From Pseudomonas sp. MF4836 (lineage in GTDB: Bacteria > Pseudomonadota > Gammaproteobacteria > Pseudomonadales > Pseudomonadaceae), in the NCBI RefSeq assembly GCF_002018875.1, contig NZ_MVOL01000003.1, positions 372,001-436,000 of the forward strand: 64,000 nt of DNA, written 5' to 3'. How positions within the stretch are numbered: the stretch's first letter is position 1; every line of letters begins with the position of its first letter. The position numbers and the translations under genes were made by a program. Below the pieces are notes generated by a model, which was given only the letters and a program-made list of their open reading frames with translations, did no database searches and was not told the origin of the DNA. This document shows, piece by piece, positions 51,756 through 61,051 of this stretch.

Positions 51756-54076
51756 CCCCCGATCAAATGCGCGACGCATCGCTGCTGGAGTTGTTCAGCC
51801 TGGAGGCCGAGGCCCAGACCCAGGTGCTCAGCGCCGGGCTGCTGGCCCTGGAGCGCAACCCGACCCAGGCCGACCAGTTGGAAGCCTGCATGCGCGCGGC
51901 GCACTCCCTCAAGGGCGCGGCGCGGATTGTCGGCGTCGATGCCGGCGTCAGCGTCGCCCACGTCATGGAAGATTGCCTGGTCAGTGCCCAGGAAGGGCGC
52001 CTGTACCTGCTGCCTGAACATATTGATGCCTTGCTCCAGGGCACTGACTTCCTGATGCGCATCGCCACCCCGGGCAGTGCCAATGTCGGGCCCCAGGATA
52101 TCGAGGCCTATGTCGAGCTGATGGCGCGCCTGCTGGCGCCGGCAACGCCTGGCGCGAGCCCGGTCCCGCCGCCCGTGGCGCCCCCGCCGATGGCCGAGTT
52201 GCAGTTGCAGTTGCAGGCGCCGAGCAGCGAGCCCGCTGCCGAGCCCAACCCCGAGACGCTGCTGCCCGAGGCTCCTGCGGAGTCCGTGGCGGCCCCGGTG
52301 CGCAAGGGCTCGCGCCTGACCGAAGGTGGCGAGCGGGTATTGCGGGTCACCGCCGAACGCCTCAATAGCCTGCTCGACCTGTCGAGCAAGTCGCTGGTGG
52401 AAACCCAGCGCCTGAAACCTTATCTGGCCAATCTGCAGCGCCTCAAGCGCATGCAGAACAACAGCCTGCGCGCCCTCGAAAGTCTCAATGTGCACCTCAA
52501 GGAGCACGCCCTGAGCCTGGAGGCCCAGGAAGCGCTGGAGGATGCCCGCCGGCTGTTGGCCGAATCGCAACAGTTGCTCGCGGAAAAGACCGCCGAGCTC
52601 GACGAGTTCGGCTGGCAGGCCAGCCAGCGCGCCCAGGTGCTCTACGACACCGCGCTGGCCTGTCGCATGCGCCCGTTCGCCGATGTGCTGGCAGGCCAGG
52701 TGCGGATGGTCCGCGACCTGGGCCGCAGCCTCGGCAAGCAGGTGCGCCTGGAGATTGAAGGTGAAAAGACCCACGTCGACCGCGATGTGCTGGAAAAACT
52801 CGAAGCACCCCTGACCCACTTGCTGCGCAATGCCGTCGATCATGGCATCGAGCCGCCGGACCAGCGTCTGCTGGCCGGCAAGCCGGCCGAAGGCCTGATC
52901 CGCCTGCGGGCCTCGCACCAGGCCGGCCTGCTGGTATTGGAGCTGACTGACGACGGTCACGGCGTGGACCTGGACCGGCTGCGGCAGAACATCATCGAGC
53001 GCCAATTGTCCCCGGCGGAAACCGCCGCCCAGCTCAGCGAAGAAGAGCTGCTGACCTTTCTGTTCCTGCCCGGCTTCAGCCTGCGTGACAAAGTTACCGA
53101 GGTCTCGGGACGGGGCGTGGGGCTGGATGCGGTGCAGCACATGGTTCGCCAGCTGCGCGGCGCGGTGGTGCTGGAGCAGACCGCCGGCGAAGGCAGTCGC
53201 TTCCACCTTGAAGTGCCGTTGACCCTGTCGGTGGTGCGCAGCCTGGTGGTGGAGGTCGGCGGCGAGGCCTATGCGTTCCCGCTGGCCCATATCGAACGCA
53301 TGTGCGACCTCGCGCCCGAGGACATTGTGCAGGTCGAGGGGCGCCAGCATTTCTGGCATGAAGGCCGCCACGTCGGCCTGGTGGCTGCCAGCCAGTTGTT
53401 GCAGCGCCCCGCGGCGCAAGGCAGCCAGCAGACCCTGAAAGTGGTGGTGATTCGCGAGCGCGACGCGGTGTATGGCGTGGCGGTGGAGCGTTTTATCGGC
53501 GAGCGGACCCTGGTGGTGCTGCCGCTGGATGATCGGTTGGGCAAGATCCAGGATATTTCCGCCGGTGCGCTGCTCGACGATGGTTCGGTGGTGCTGATCG
53601 TCGATGTCGAAGACATGCTGCGTTCGGTGGACAAACTGCTCAATACCGGGCGTCTGGAACGGATTGCCCGGCATGACCGGCCCCAGGCCGAGGCCGCGCG
53701 CAAGCGCATTCTGGTGGTCGACGATTCGCTGACGGTGCGTGAATTGCAGCGCAAGCTGCTGCTCAATCGCGGTTATGACGTGGCGGTCGCGGTCGATGGC
53801 ATGGATGGCTGGAACGCCTTGCGTTCCGAAGACTTCGACCTGCTGATCACCGACATCGATATGCCCCGCATGGACGGTATTGAATTGGTCACACTTTTAC
53901 GTCGCGACAACCGTTTGCAGTCGCTACCGGTGATGGTGGTTTCCTACAAGGATCGGGAAGAGGACCGCCGTCGTGGACTGGACGCCGGAGCCGACTATTA
54001 TCTAGCCAAAGCCAGTTTCCACGACGACGCCCTGCTCGACGCGGTGGTGGAGTTGATTGGAGGAGCGCGGGCATGA
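51752..54076 (+). CDS. wspE: Hybrid CheA-type histidine kinase/response regulator WspE
   Basis: The 774-residue kinase phosphorylates WspR and WspF. Domains in order: HPt with the phosphoacceptor His51 in RAAHSLKGAARIVG; a Pro-rich linker (~130-185); dimerisation helices; HATPase (HLLRNAVDHGIEPPDQR, LTDDGHGVD, DKVTEVSGRGVGLDAV); a CheW-like domain (~490-625); and a C-terminal receiver with phosphoacceptor Asp701 in LLITDIDMPRMDG and the invariant Lys in VVSYKDREED. All key residues are present. Confidence 0.96.
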   Translation: MTPDQMRDASLLELFSLEAEAQTQVLSAGLLALERNPTQADQLEACMRAAHSLKGAARIVGVDAGVSVAHVMEDCLVSAQEGRLYLLPEHIDALLQGTDFLMRIATPGSANVGPQDIEAYVELMARLLAPATPGASPVPPPVAPPPMAELQLQLQAPSSEPAAEPNPETLLPEAPAESVAAPVRKGSRLTEGGERVLRVTAERLNSLLDLSSKSLVETQRLKPYLANLQRLKRMQNNSLRALESLNVHLKEHALSLEAQEALEDARRLLAESQQLLAEKTAELDEFGWQASQRAQVLYDTALACRMRPFADVLAGQVRMVRDLGRSLGKQVRLEIEGEKTHVDRDVLEKLEAPLTHLLRNAVDHGIEPPDQRLLAGKPAEGLIRLRASHQAGLLVLELTDDGHGVDLDRLRQNIIERQLSPAETAAQLSEEELLTFLFLPGFSLRDKVTEVSGRGVGLDAVQHMVRQLRGAVVLEQTAGEGSRFHLEVPLTLSVVRSLVVEVGGEAYAFPLAHIERMCDLAPEDIVQVEGRQHFWHEGRHVGLVAASQLLQRPAAQGSQQTLKVVVIRERDAVYGVAVERFIGERTLVVLPLDDRLGKIQDISAGALLDDGSVVLIVDVEDMLRSVDKLLNTGRLERIARHDRPQAEAARKRILVVDDSLTVRELQRKLLLNRGYDVAVAVDGMDGWNALRSEDFDLLITDIDMPRMDGIELVTLLRRDNRLQSLPVMVVSYKDREEDRRRGLDAGADYYLAKASFHDDALLDAVVELIGGARA

Positions 54077-55083
54077 AAATCGCTATTGTCAACGACATGC
54101 CCATGGCCGTGGAGGCCTTGCGCAGAGCCCTGGCTTTCGATCCGAGCCATGAGTTGGTGTGGGTTGCCACCAACGGCGCGGAGGCGGTCAAATACTGCGC
54201 CGAGCTGACCCCGGACCTGATTCTCATGGACCTGATCATGCCGGTCATGGATGGCGTGGAGGCGACCCGGCGGATCATGGCCGAATCTCCCTGCGCCATT
54301 GTGATTGTCACCGTCGACCGCCAGCAGAACGTGCACCGGGTGTTCGAGGCCATGGGCTATGGCGCCCTGGACGTGGTCGACACCCCGGCCCTGGGCGCCG
54401 GCAATGCCCAGGAGGCGGCCGCGCCACTATTGCGCAAGATCCTCAATATCGGCTGGCTGATCGGCCAGCGCGGCAGCCGCGTGCGTTCGGCGCCGGCGCC
54501 CTTGCGCAGCAGCGCGCCGCGCCAGAGCCTGGTGGCCATCGGCTCCTCCGCAGGCGGTCCGGCGGCCCTGGAGGTCCTGCTCAAGGGCTTGCCCCAGGAC
54601 TTTCGCGCCGCCATTGTGCTGGTCCAGCACGTTGACCAGGTGTTTGCCGCGGGCATGGCCGAATGGCTCAGCAGCGCTTCCGGGCTCAAGGTTCGCCTGG
54701 CCCGGGAAGGCGAGCCGCCGCAAAGCGGCACGGTGCTGCTGGCGGGCACCAATCACCATATCCGTCTGTTGAAGAACGGCACCCTGTCGTACACCGCCGA
54801 GCCGGTGAATGAAATCTATCGACCCTCGATCGATGTGTTTTTCGAGAGCGTCGCCACCTACTGGAATGGCGATGCGGTTGGCGTGCTGCTGACCGGCATG
54901 GGGCGCGACGGTGCCCAGGGCCTCAAACTCATGCGTGATCAAGGCTATATGACCATCGCGCAGGACCAGAACAGCAGCGCGGTGTATGGCATGCCCAAGG
55001 CGGCCGCTGCCATCGACGCCGCCGTAGAGATTCGCCCACTGGACAAGATCGCTCCACGTTTGCTGGAGATATTTGCCAAATGA
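54073..55083 (+). CDS. wspF: CheB-type methylesterase WspF
   Basis: WspF removes methyl groups from WspA and resets the pathway. Its loss locks WspR on and gives wrinkly spreaders in P. fluorescens (established for SBW25). The 336-residue protein has a receiver domain with Asp53 in LILMDLIMPVMDG and a methylesterase domain with the nucleophile Ser159 in IGSSAGGPAALE, plus the His-containing LVQHVDQVFA and the late GVLLTGMGRDGAQG. It looks intact, so this strain is not obviously a wspF wrinkly type. Confidence 0.96.
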   Translation: MKIAIVNDMPMAVEALRRALAFDPSHELVWVATNGAEAVKYCAELTPDLILMDLIMPVMDGVEATRRIMAESPCAIVIVTVDRQQNVHRVFEAMGYGALDVVDTPALGAGNAQEAAAPLLRKILNIGWLIGQRGSRVRSAPAPLRSSAPRQSLVAIGSSAGGPAALEVLLKGLPQDFRAAIVLVQHVDQVFAAGMAEWLSSASGLKVRLAREGEPPQSGTVLLAGTNHHIRLLKNGTLSYTAEPVNEIYRPSIDVFFESVATYWNGDAVGVLLTGMGRDGAQGLKLMRDQGYMTIAQDQNSSAVYGMPKAAAAIDAAVEIRPLDKIAPRLLEIFAK

Positions 55084-55131
55084 CTGACACACGCAGCTGT
55101 CCTGGCCAGGTAGCAATTCAGGTGACAACCC

Positions 55132-56133
55132 ATGAATGATTTACAGCTCGACGAATTCAAGACCGATGAAAATGCCGCCATGGTGTTGTTGGTCGATGAC
55201 CAGGCAATGATCGGTGAAGCTGTCCGGCGTGGGTTGGCCAATGAAGAAAACATTGATTTCCACTTCTGTGCCGATCCGCACCAGGCCATCGCCCAGGCGA
55301 TCCGTATCAAGCCGACGGTGATTCTGCAGGACCTGGTGATGCCCGGCCTCGACGGCCTGACCCTGGTGCGTGAGTACCGCAATCACCCGGCGACCCAGAA
55401 CATTCCGATCATTGTGCTTTCGACCAAGGAAGACCCGCTGATCAAGAGTGCGGCCTTCGCTGCCGGGGCCAATGATTACCTGGTCAAACTGCCGGACAAC
55501 ATCGAGCTGGTGGCGCGTATTCGCTACCACTCGCGGTCCTACATGACCCTGTTGCAGCGTGACGCGGCCTACCGGGCCCTGCGCGTCAGCCAGCAGCAAC
55601 TGCTGGACACCAACCTGGTGCTGCAGCGGCTGATGAATTCCGATGGCTTGACCGGGCTGTCCAACCGCCGCCACTTCGACGAATACATGGAGCTGGAGTG
55701 GCGCCGGGCCATGCGCGATCAGACCCAGCTGTCGCTGCTGATGATCGATGTCGACTACTTCAAGTCTTACAACGACAACTTCGGCCACCTGGAGGGCGAC
55801 GAGGCCCTGCGCAAAGTGGCCACGGCCATCCGCGAGGCCAGCAGCCGGCCTTCGGACCTGCCGGCGCGCTATGGCGGTGAGGAGTTCGCCCTGGTGCTGC
55901 CCAACACCTCGCCGGGCGGGGCGCGCCTGGTGGCTGAAAAGCTGCGCCAGACCGTTGCCATGCTGAAAATCCCCCATCTGGCGCCGACCGAAGGTTCGAG
56001 CCTGACCATCAGCATCGGCCTGTCGACCATGACCCCGCAGCCCAACAGCCACTGCCGGCAGTTGATTTCGGCGGCGGACAAGGGCCTGTACCTGGCCAAG
56101 CACAATGGGCGCAATCAGGTCGGGATCGAGTAG
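55132..56133 (+). CDS. wspR: Diguanylate cyclase response regulator WspR
   Basis: WspR makes c-di-GMP when phosphorylated by WspE, raising cellulose and adhesion production. The 333-residue protein has a receiver domain with Asp67 in [12 protein letters not shown], a coiled-coil stalk (~150-175) and a GGDEF domain with the active motif GGEEF at 248-252. The inhibitory c-di-GMP site R239-PS-D242 lies five residues before it, so product inhibition is expected. It begins 48 bases after wspF, the only real gap in the operon. Confidence 0.96.
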   Translation: MNDLQLDEFKTDENAAMVLLVDDQAMIGEAVRRGLANEENIDFHFCADPHQAIAQAIRIKPTVILQDLVMPGLDGLTLVREYRNHPATQNIPIIVLSTKEDPLIKSAAFAAGANDYLVKLPDNIELVARIRYHSRSYMTLLQRDAAYRALRVSQQQLLDTNLVLQRLMNSDGLTGLSNRRHFDEYMELEWRRAMRDQTQLSLLMIDVDYFKSYNDNFGHLEGDEALRKVATAIREASSRPSDLPARYGGEEFALVLPNTSPGGARLVAEKLRQTVAMLKIPHLAPTEGSSLTISIGLSTMTPQPNSHCRQLISAADKGLYLAKHNGRNQVGIE

Positions 56134-56139
56134 GCGTTT

Positions 56140-56667
56140 TCAGCGTGCCGCCCGTGGGACGGCCTCGTTGGCGACAACCTGCGCGGGTGTCGCTTCGACC
56201 AGGGTCTCCCGGAACAGGTAATAGCTGACGGCCGAGGTCTGTGGGCAGGTGAGTGTGACCGCCTCAATGCGGTACAGGGTGTGGGTGTTGAGGGTGTTGT
56301 CGATAAACCAGTTGTTCAACAGGTTGCTGCCGGCAATCGTGTAGTCGCCAAAGCGATAGTCGAAGTGGAAGTTCCGGTGGGCATACACCGGGTGTGCGCT
56401 GAAGCTGGCTTGCAGCCATTGGGTTTGCGCGCCGACCTCATCGACCATCGCTCGCAGGCGGTAGCAGACCCACCACCACAGAAAGATCAGCCAAACCAAC
56501 CCCAGCACGCAGGCCAGCTCCGGCGAGACAATCAGCCAGACCCCCATCAACGGCATACAGACCAGTGCACTGAGCAGCGCCGAGATGAACGCCTGGCCAC
56601 CCCTGAGGTTTCGGCGCTCCCGGCGCTTGATGTGTTCGATCTCGGCGTGGCTGAGTCGTCTGCCCAT
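56140..56667 (-). CDS. Small membrane protein of unknown function
   Basis: Not recognised. The 175-residue product starts at 56667 (MGRRLSHAEIEHIKRRERRNLRGG) with two hydrophobic helices at about 27-45 and 55-72 (SALLSALVCMPLMGVWLI, LACVLGLVWLIFLWWWVCYRL) and a soluble C-terminal part (FHFDYRFGDYTIAGSN). It converges with wspR, whose stop is six bases away, and is probably not part of Wsp signalling. An upstream in-frame ATG at 56817 would add a non-conserved 50-residue leader. Confidence 0.65.
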   Translation of the reverse strand: MGRRLSHAEIEHIKRRERRNLRGGQAFISALLSALVCMPLMGVWLIVSPELACVLGLVWLIFLWWWVCYRLRAMVDEVGAQTQWLQASFSAHPVYAHRNFHFDYRFGDYTIAGSNLLNNWFIDNTLNTHTLYRIEAVTLTCPQTSAVSYYLFRETLVEATPAQVVANEAVPRAAR

Positions 56668-56826
56668 GGTGCCTGCTGCTTCCTTGTCATTTCGCCCGGG
56701 GATTGTATAGCGCGGGCCGGTCCCGGGGTACCGTGGTTGTCCGCGGCTACGAGGGGGCGGGGCGATACGCGGGATCAAATTGCCCGTACAGCAGGTTTTT
56801 GCAGGCCTTATCGGCAAAATTAGATG

Positions 56827-56885
56827 GCCGATTCGCCGCTAAACCCGCTAAGCGGGCTGCCGTGAATCGGCGATTCCGTTATACT
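56827..56885 (+). promoter_or_regulatory. Nested hairpin and -10-like TATACT upstream of prfB
   Basis: GCCGATTCGC (56827-56836) pairs, with one mismatch, with GTGAATCGGC (56862-56871). Inside is a second hairpin CCCGCTAAGCGGG (56844-56856). TATACT at 56880-56885 is a likely -10 box for prfB, 40 bases before its start. The hairpin overlaps the expected -35 zone. Confidence 0.4.
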
Positions 56886-56924
56886 CGCCGGCTTTCAAAA
56901 GTTCGCCAACGAGTGCTGCCCGCC

Positions 56925-58020
56925 ATGGAAATCAACCCGATCCTTAACACCATCAAGGACCTGTCCGAGCGCTCCGAAACTATTCGGGGGTATCTTTGAC
57001 TACGATCAAAAGCATGAGCGTCTGACCGAGGTCAATCGCGAGCTTGAAGATCCGAGTGTCTGGAACAAACCTGAATACGCCCAGGAACTGGGCCGCGAGC
57101 GCGCTGCGCTGGCACAGATCGTCGAAACCCTCGACGAACTGAACACCGGTCTGGGCGATTGCCGCGACCTGCTGGACATGGCCGTCGAAGAAGATGACGA
57201 AAGCGCAGTGGGCGATGTCGTCGCCGAGCTGGCCCGTCTCGAGGAAAACCTCGCCAAGCTTGAATTCCGCCGCATGTTCAGCCACGAAATGGACCCGAAC
57301 AACGCGTACCTGGACATCCAGGCCGGTTCCGGCGGCACTGAGGCCCAGGACTGGGCCAACATTCTGCTGCGCATGTACCTGCGCTGGGCCGACAAACGCG
57401 GTTTCGACGCGACCATCATGGAGCTGTCGGCCGGTGAAGTGGCCGGTATCAAAGGCGCGACCGTACACATCAAGGGTGAATACGCCTTTGGCTGGTTGCG
57501 GACCGAGATCGGCGTGCACCGTCTGGTGCGCAAGAGCCCATTCGACTCCGGCAACCGTCGCCACACCTCGTTCTCCGCGGTGTTCGTCTCGCCAGAGATC
57601 GACGACAAGGTGGAAATCGAGATCAACCCGGCCGACCTGCGGATCGACACCTACCGTTCCTCCGGTGCCGGTGGTCAGCACGTAAACACCACCGACTCGG
57701 CCGTACGTATTACCCACGTACCGACCAACACCGTGGTCAGTTGCCAGAACGAACGATCCCAGCACGCGAACAAGGACACCGCCATGAAAATGCTGCGGGC
57801 CAAGTTGTACGAGCAGGAAATGCAGAAACGCAACGCCGCTTCCCAGGCGCTGGAAGACACCAAGTCGGATATCGGCTGGGGTCACCAGATCCGTTCGTAT
57901 GTGCTCGATGCGTCGCGGATCAAGGATCTGCGCACTAACATCGAACGCAGCGACTGCGACAAGGTGCTCGACGGCGATATCGACGAATACCTGGAAGCCA
58001 GCCTGAAATCGGGGCTGTAA
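56925..58020 (+). CDS. prfB: Peptide chain release factor 2, with programmed +1 frameshift
   Basis: RF2 ends translation at UGA and UAA. The first frame starts at 56925 ([24 protein letters not shown]) and meets an in-frame TGA as codon 25 (56997-56999). The classic slip site GGGGG-TAT-CTT-TGA-C (Shine-Dalgarno-like run, then CTTTGAC) shifts reading by +1 into the frame running from 56998 to 58020. The full product is 364 residues. The GGQ loop appears in [19 protein letters not shown], and the SPF tripeptide that reads UGA in [11 protein letters not shown]. This is an autoregulatory frameshift, not a pseudogene. Confidence 0.97.
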
Positions 58021-58091
58021 ACCGTCAGCCTAGACCTTAAGTCCCCTGCCACCCGTGGGGGCAACGAACCTGTGATGGAATTTCAAAAGAC

Positions 58092-59594
58092 ATGAGCGAC
58101 CAACAACTCGACCCGCAAGCCCTGCAACAGGAAGAAAACACCCTGATCGCCTTGCGCAAGGAAAAGCTTGCTGCCGAGCGCGCCAAGGGCAACGCCTTCC
58201 CCAACGACTTCCGCCGTGACAGCTACTGCCAGGACCTGCAGAAGCAGTACGTCGACAAGACCAAGGAAGAGTTGGCAGAGGCTGCGATCCCGGTCAAGGT
58301 TGCTGGTCGCATCATGCTCAACCGTGGCTCGTTCATGGTGATCCAGGACATGACCGGGCGCATCCAGGTCTACGTCAACCGCAAGACCCTGCCGGAAGAA
58401 ACCCTGGCCGAGGTGAAAACCTGGGACCTGGGCGACATCATCGCTGCCGAAGGCACCCTGGCCCGTTCCGGCAAGGGTGACCTGTACGTTGAAATGACCA
58501 GCGTGCGTCTGCTGACCAAATCCCTGCGCCCGCTGCCGGACAAGCACCACGGCCTGACCGACACCGAGCAGCGTTATCGTCAGCGCTACGTCGACCTGAT
58601 CGTCAACGAAGAAGTACGCCAGACGTTCCGCGTGCGTTCGCAAGTGATCGCCCACATCCGCAGCTTCCTGATGCAGCGTGACTTCCTGGAAGTCGAAACG
58701 CCGATGCTGCAAACCATTCCTGGCGGCGCGGCGGCCAAGCCGTTCGAAACCCACCACAATGCGCTGGACATGGAAATGTTCCTGCGGATCGCCCCGGAGC
58801 TGTACCTCAAGCGCCTGGTGGTTGGCGGCTTCGAGAAAGTGTTCGAGATCAACCGCAACTTCCGTAACGAAGGCGTTTCGACTCGTCACAACCCTGAATT
58901 CACCATGTTGGAGTTCTACCAGGCCTACGCCGACTACGAAGACAACATGGACCTGACCGAAGAGCTGTTCCGCGAACTGGCGCAACTTGTTCTCGGGACA
59001 ACCGACGTGCCGTACGGCGACAAGGTGTTCCACTTCGGCGAGCCGTTCGTGCGCCTGTCGGTATTCGACTCGATCCTCAAGTACAACCCGGACCTGACGG
59101 CCGATGACTTGAACGACATCGACAAGGCCCGTGCCATCGCCAAGAAAGCCGGGGCCAAGGTCCTGGGCTTTGAAGGCCTGGGCAAGCTGCAGGTGATGAT
59201 TTTCGAAGAGCTGGTGGAGCACAAGCTGGAGCAGCCGCACTTCATTACCCAGTACCCGTTCGAAGTGTCGCCGCTGGCCCGTCGCAACGATGAAAACCCG
59301 AACGTCACCGACCGTTTCGAACTGTTCATCGGTGGCCGCGAAATCGCCAACGCCTACTCCGAACTCAATGACGCGGAAGACCAGGCCGAGCGCTTCATGG
59401 CCCAGGTGGCCGACAAGGACGCCGGCGACGACGAAGCCATGCATTACGATGCCGACTTCGTACGTGCCCTGGAATACGGCATGCCGCCGACCGCCGGTGA
59501 AGGCATTGGTATCGACCGCCTGGTGATGCTGCTGACCAACTCGCCGTCGATCCGTGACGTGATCCTGTTCCCGCACATGCGGCCGCAGGCGTAA
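58092..59594 (+). CDS. lysS: Lysyl-tRNA synthetase, class II
   Basis: The 500-residue enzyme charges tRNA-Lys. The N-terminal OB anticodon-binding domain (~60-160, [20 protein letters not shown]) is followed by the class II core. Motif 1 lies near [13 protein letters not shown], motif 2 in [18 protein letters not shown] and motif 3 in [12 protein letters not shown]. It lies downstream of prfB by 71 bases, the conserved prfB-lysS pair. The terminator is at 59610. Confidence 0.97.
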   Translation: MSDQQLDPQALQQEENTLIALRKEKLAAERAKGNAFPNDFRRDSYCQDLQKQYVDKTKEELAEAAIPVKVAGRIMLNRGSFMVIQDMTGRIQVYVNRKTLPEETLAEVKTWDLGDIIAAEGTLARSGKGDLYVEMTSVRLLTKSLRPLPDKHHGLTDTEQRYRQRYVDLIVNEEVRQTFRVRSQVIAHIRSFLMQRDFLEVETPMLQTIPGGAAAKPFETHHNALDMEMFLRIAPELYLKRLVVGGFEKVFEINRNFRNEGVSTRHNPEFTMLEFYQAYADYEDNMDLTEELFRELAQLVLGTTDVPYGDKVFHFGEPFVRLSVFDSILKYNPDLTADDLNDIDKARAIAKKAGAKVLGFEGLGKLQVMIFEELVEHKLEQPHFITQYPFEVSPLARRNDENPNVTDRFELFIGGREIANAYSELNDAEDQAERFMAQVADKDAGDDEAMHYDADFVRALEYGMPPTAGEGIGIDRLVMLLTNSPSIRDVILFPHMRPQA

Positions 59595-59609
59595 GTGCCT
59601 TGAATAATC

Positions 59610-59635
59610 AGCCGCCTTTATCAGGCGGCTTTTTA
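59610..59635 (+). terminator. Intrinsic terminator after lysS
   Basis: GCCGCCT (59611-59617) pairs with AGGCGGC (59623-59629) around TTATC, followed by TTTTT. It lies about 15 bases past the lysS stop. Confidence 0.9.
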
Positions 59636-59698
59636 TTGTCTGTGTGGAACTGACGTACCGCTTTTAATTCTGTGTGATTTTTAAGAGGAAGACCTGTC

Positions 59699-60415
59699 GT
59701 GAACCGTGCAATTGCTCAAGAAGGCGCAGCGGGTATCGCCACTGCGGTAGCTGAAAGCGTTCAGTACCAGGGGCGCAAAGCCAGCCGGCAGGGCAGCGAA
59801 CAACGGCGACAGGACATTCTCGACGCCGCCATGCGCATTGTCGTACGTGACGGCGTGCGCGCCGTGCGCCATCGCGCGGTGGCCGCCGAAGCCGGTGTGC
59901 CGCTGTCGGCCACCACCTACTATTTCAAAGATATCGATGACCTGCTCACCGATACCTTTGCCCAATACGTCGAGCGCAGTGCCGCGTACATGGCCAAGTT
60001 CTGGACCAACAATGAAGGCCTGCTGCGCGAGATGGTGGCCTACGGCGACGGCAGTCCCGAGTCGCGCTCCCATCTGGCCGATGACATTGCCCGGCTCACG
60101 GCTGACTACGTCCAGCGCCAGTTGCAAAACCGCCGCGAGCACCTGATGGCTGAACAGGCGTTCCGCCAGGAAGCCTTGCTCAACCCGCGCCTGGCGCTGT
60201 TGGTGCGCTCGCACCAGCAAATTCTCCTGCAGGGCACTTGCCAGTTTTTTCAGGTATTGGGTTCCCGGGAGCCACAACAAGATGCCAAAGTGTTGACGGC
60301 GATTATCGGACGGATGGAATATCAGGGCCTGCTCAACGGCGCAGAGCCTCTGGCTGACGAAGACATGCTCGGTATCCTCACCCGCTACATGCACCTGGTG
60401 CTGGCCTCGGTCTGA
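59699..60415 (+). CDS. TetR family transcriptional regulator
   Basis: The 238-residue protein starts at a GTG after AGAGGAAG. After a ~30-residue leader the TetR HTH is clear (QGSEQRRQDILDAAMRIVVRDGVRAVRHRAVAAEAGVPLSATTYYFKDIDDLL). The C-terminal ligand domain (~85-238) is helical. Neighbouring genes (a lipoprotein and a QEGLA protein) give no clue to the inducer. It resembles the PsrA-like branch only loosely. Confidence 0.88.
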   Translation: MNRAIAQEGAAGIATAVAESVQYQGRKASRQGSEQRRQDILDAAMRIVVRDGVRAVRHRAVAAEAGVPLSATTYYFKDIDDLLTDTFAQYVERSAAYMAKFWTNNEGLLREMVAYGDGSPESRSHLADDIARLTADYVQRQLQNRREHLMAEQAFRQEALLNPRLALLVRSHQQILLQGTCQFFQVLGSREPQQDAKVLTAIIGRMEYQGLLNGAEPLADEDMLGILTRYMHLVLASV

Positions 60416-60467
60416 GGTTCACCGGTCACTGCCGCCGGCCCACTGTTGTGTCCATTAGGAGTGTTGA

Positions 60468-61013
60468 ATGAAAGCCTGGCGTGCCCTGATCGCCTTGTCG
60501 TTTCTCCTGCTCAGCGGCTGCCTGGTGACCTTCAAGGACCCGCTGCCCGCCGATCAGGCCGCGCCTGCGGCGTTGCTGGGCAAATGGACCAGCAAGAATG
60601 CCTGGGGCGAGCCCCTGAGCCTTGAACTCAAGCGCATTGCCAGCAATCGCTACCAGGCCGTGACGTCTCACCCGGGGCAATCCCGGCAGCGCGAGAGCTA
60701 TGATTTCACCGTGTCGCGCCATGGCAACCGCTGGTACCTGTCGGCGGCGGTTCCCCAGCGTCTGGGCGGACGCTTCACCATCGCCGGTTTTGAACTCAAC
60801 GAGCAGCACGAACTGGTGCTGTACAACCTCGATCTGGAACAGATCAACCAGGCCCTGGGTCAAAGAGCCCTGAGCGGCGAAGCCTTTACTACCAACGAAG
60901 GCGATGGCGTGCTGATCAGCAGCCCGTTGCCTGAGGTTTTCGCGTACCTGGACGACCCGGCCAACTCTGACGTATTTGTCGAGGCGGCGCGCTTCACCCG
61001 CGCGGGCAAGTAA
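60468..61013 (+). CDS. Lipoprotein of unknown function
   Basis: The 181-residue precursor has a lipoprotein signal peptide with lipobox LLSGC (Cys18), so it is probably anchored in the envelope. The mature part opens with ALLGKWTSKNAWGEPLSLELK and is beta-rich (YDFTVSRHGNRWYLSAAVP, FTIAGFELNEQHELVLYNLD), suggesting a lipocalin-like or similar barrel. No catalytic motif is seen. It is encoded 38 bases before the QEGLA gene and could be co-expressed with it. Confidence 0.7.
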   Translation: MKAWRALIALSFLLLSGCLVTFKDPLPADQAAPAALLGKWTSKNAWGEPLSLELKRIASNRYQAVTSHPGQSRQRESYDFTVSRHGNRWYLSAAVPQRLGGRFTIAGFELNEQHELVLYNLDLEQINQALGQRALSGEAFTTNEGDGVLISSPLPEVFAYLDDPANSDVFVEAARFTRAGK

Positions 61014-61051
61014 CCAGGACGCGGCACAAACGTTATCAAGAGGAACTTCGG

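Noticed and set aside
56925..56999. prfB as a broken gene because of the in-frame TGA
   Set aside because: The G-rich run and CTTTGAC are the standard programmed frameshift signal, and the downstream frame is intact.
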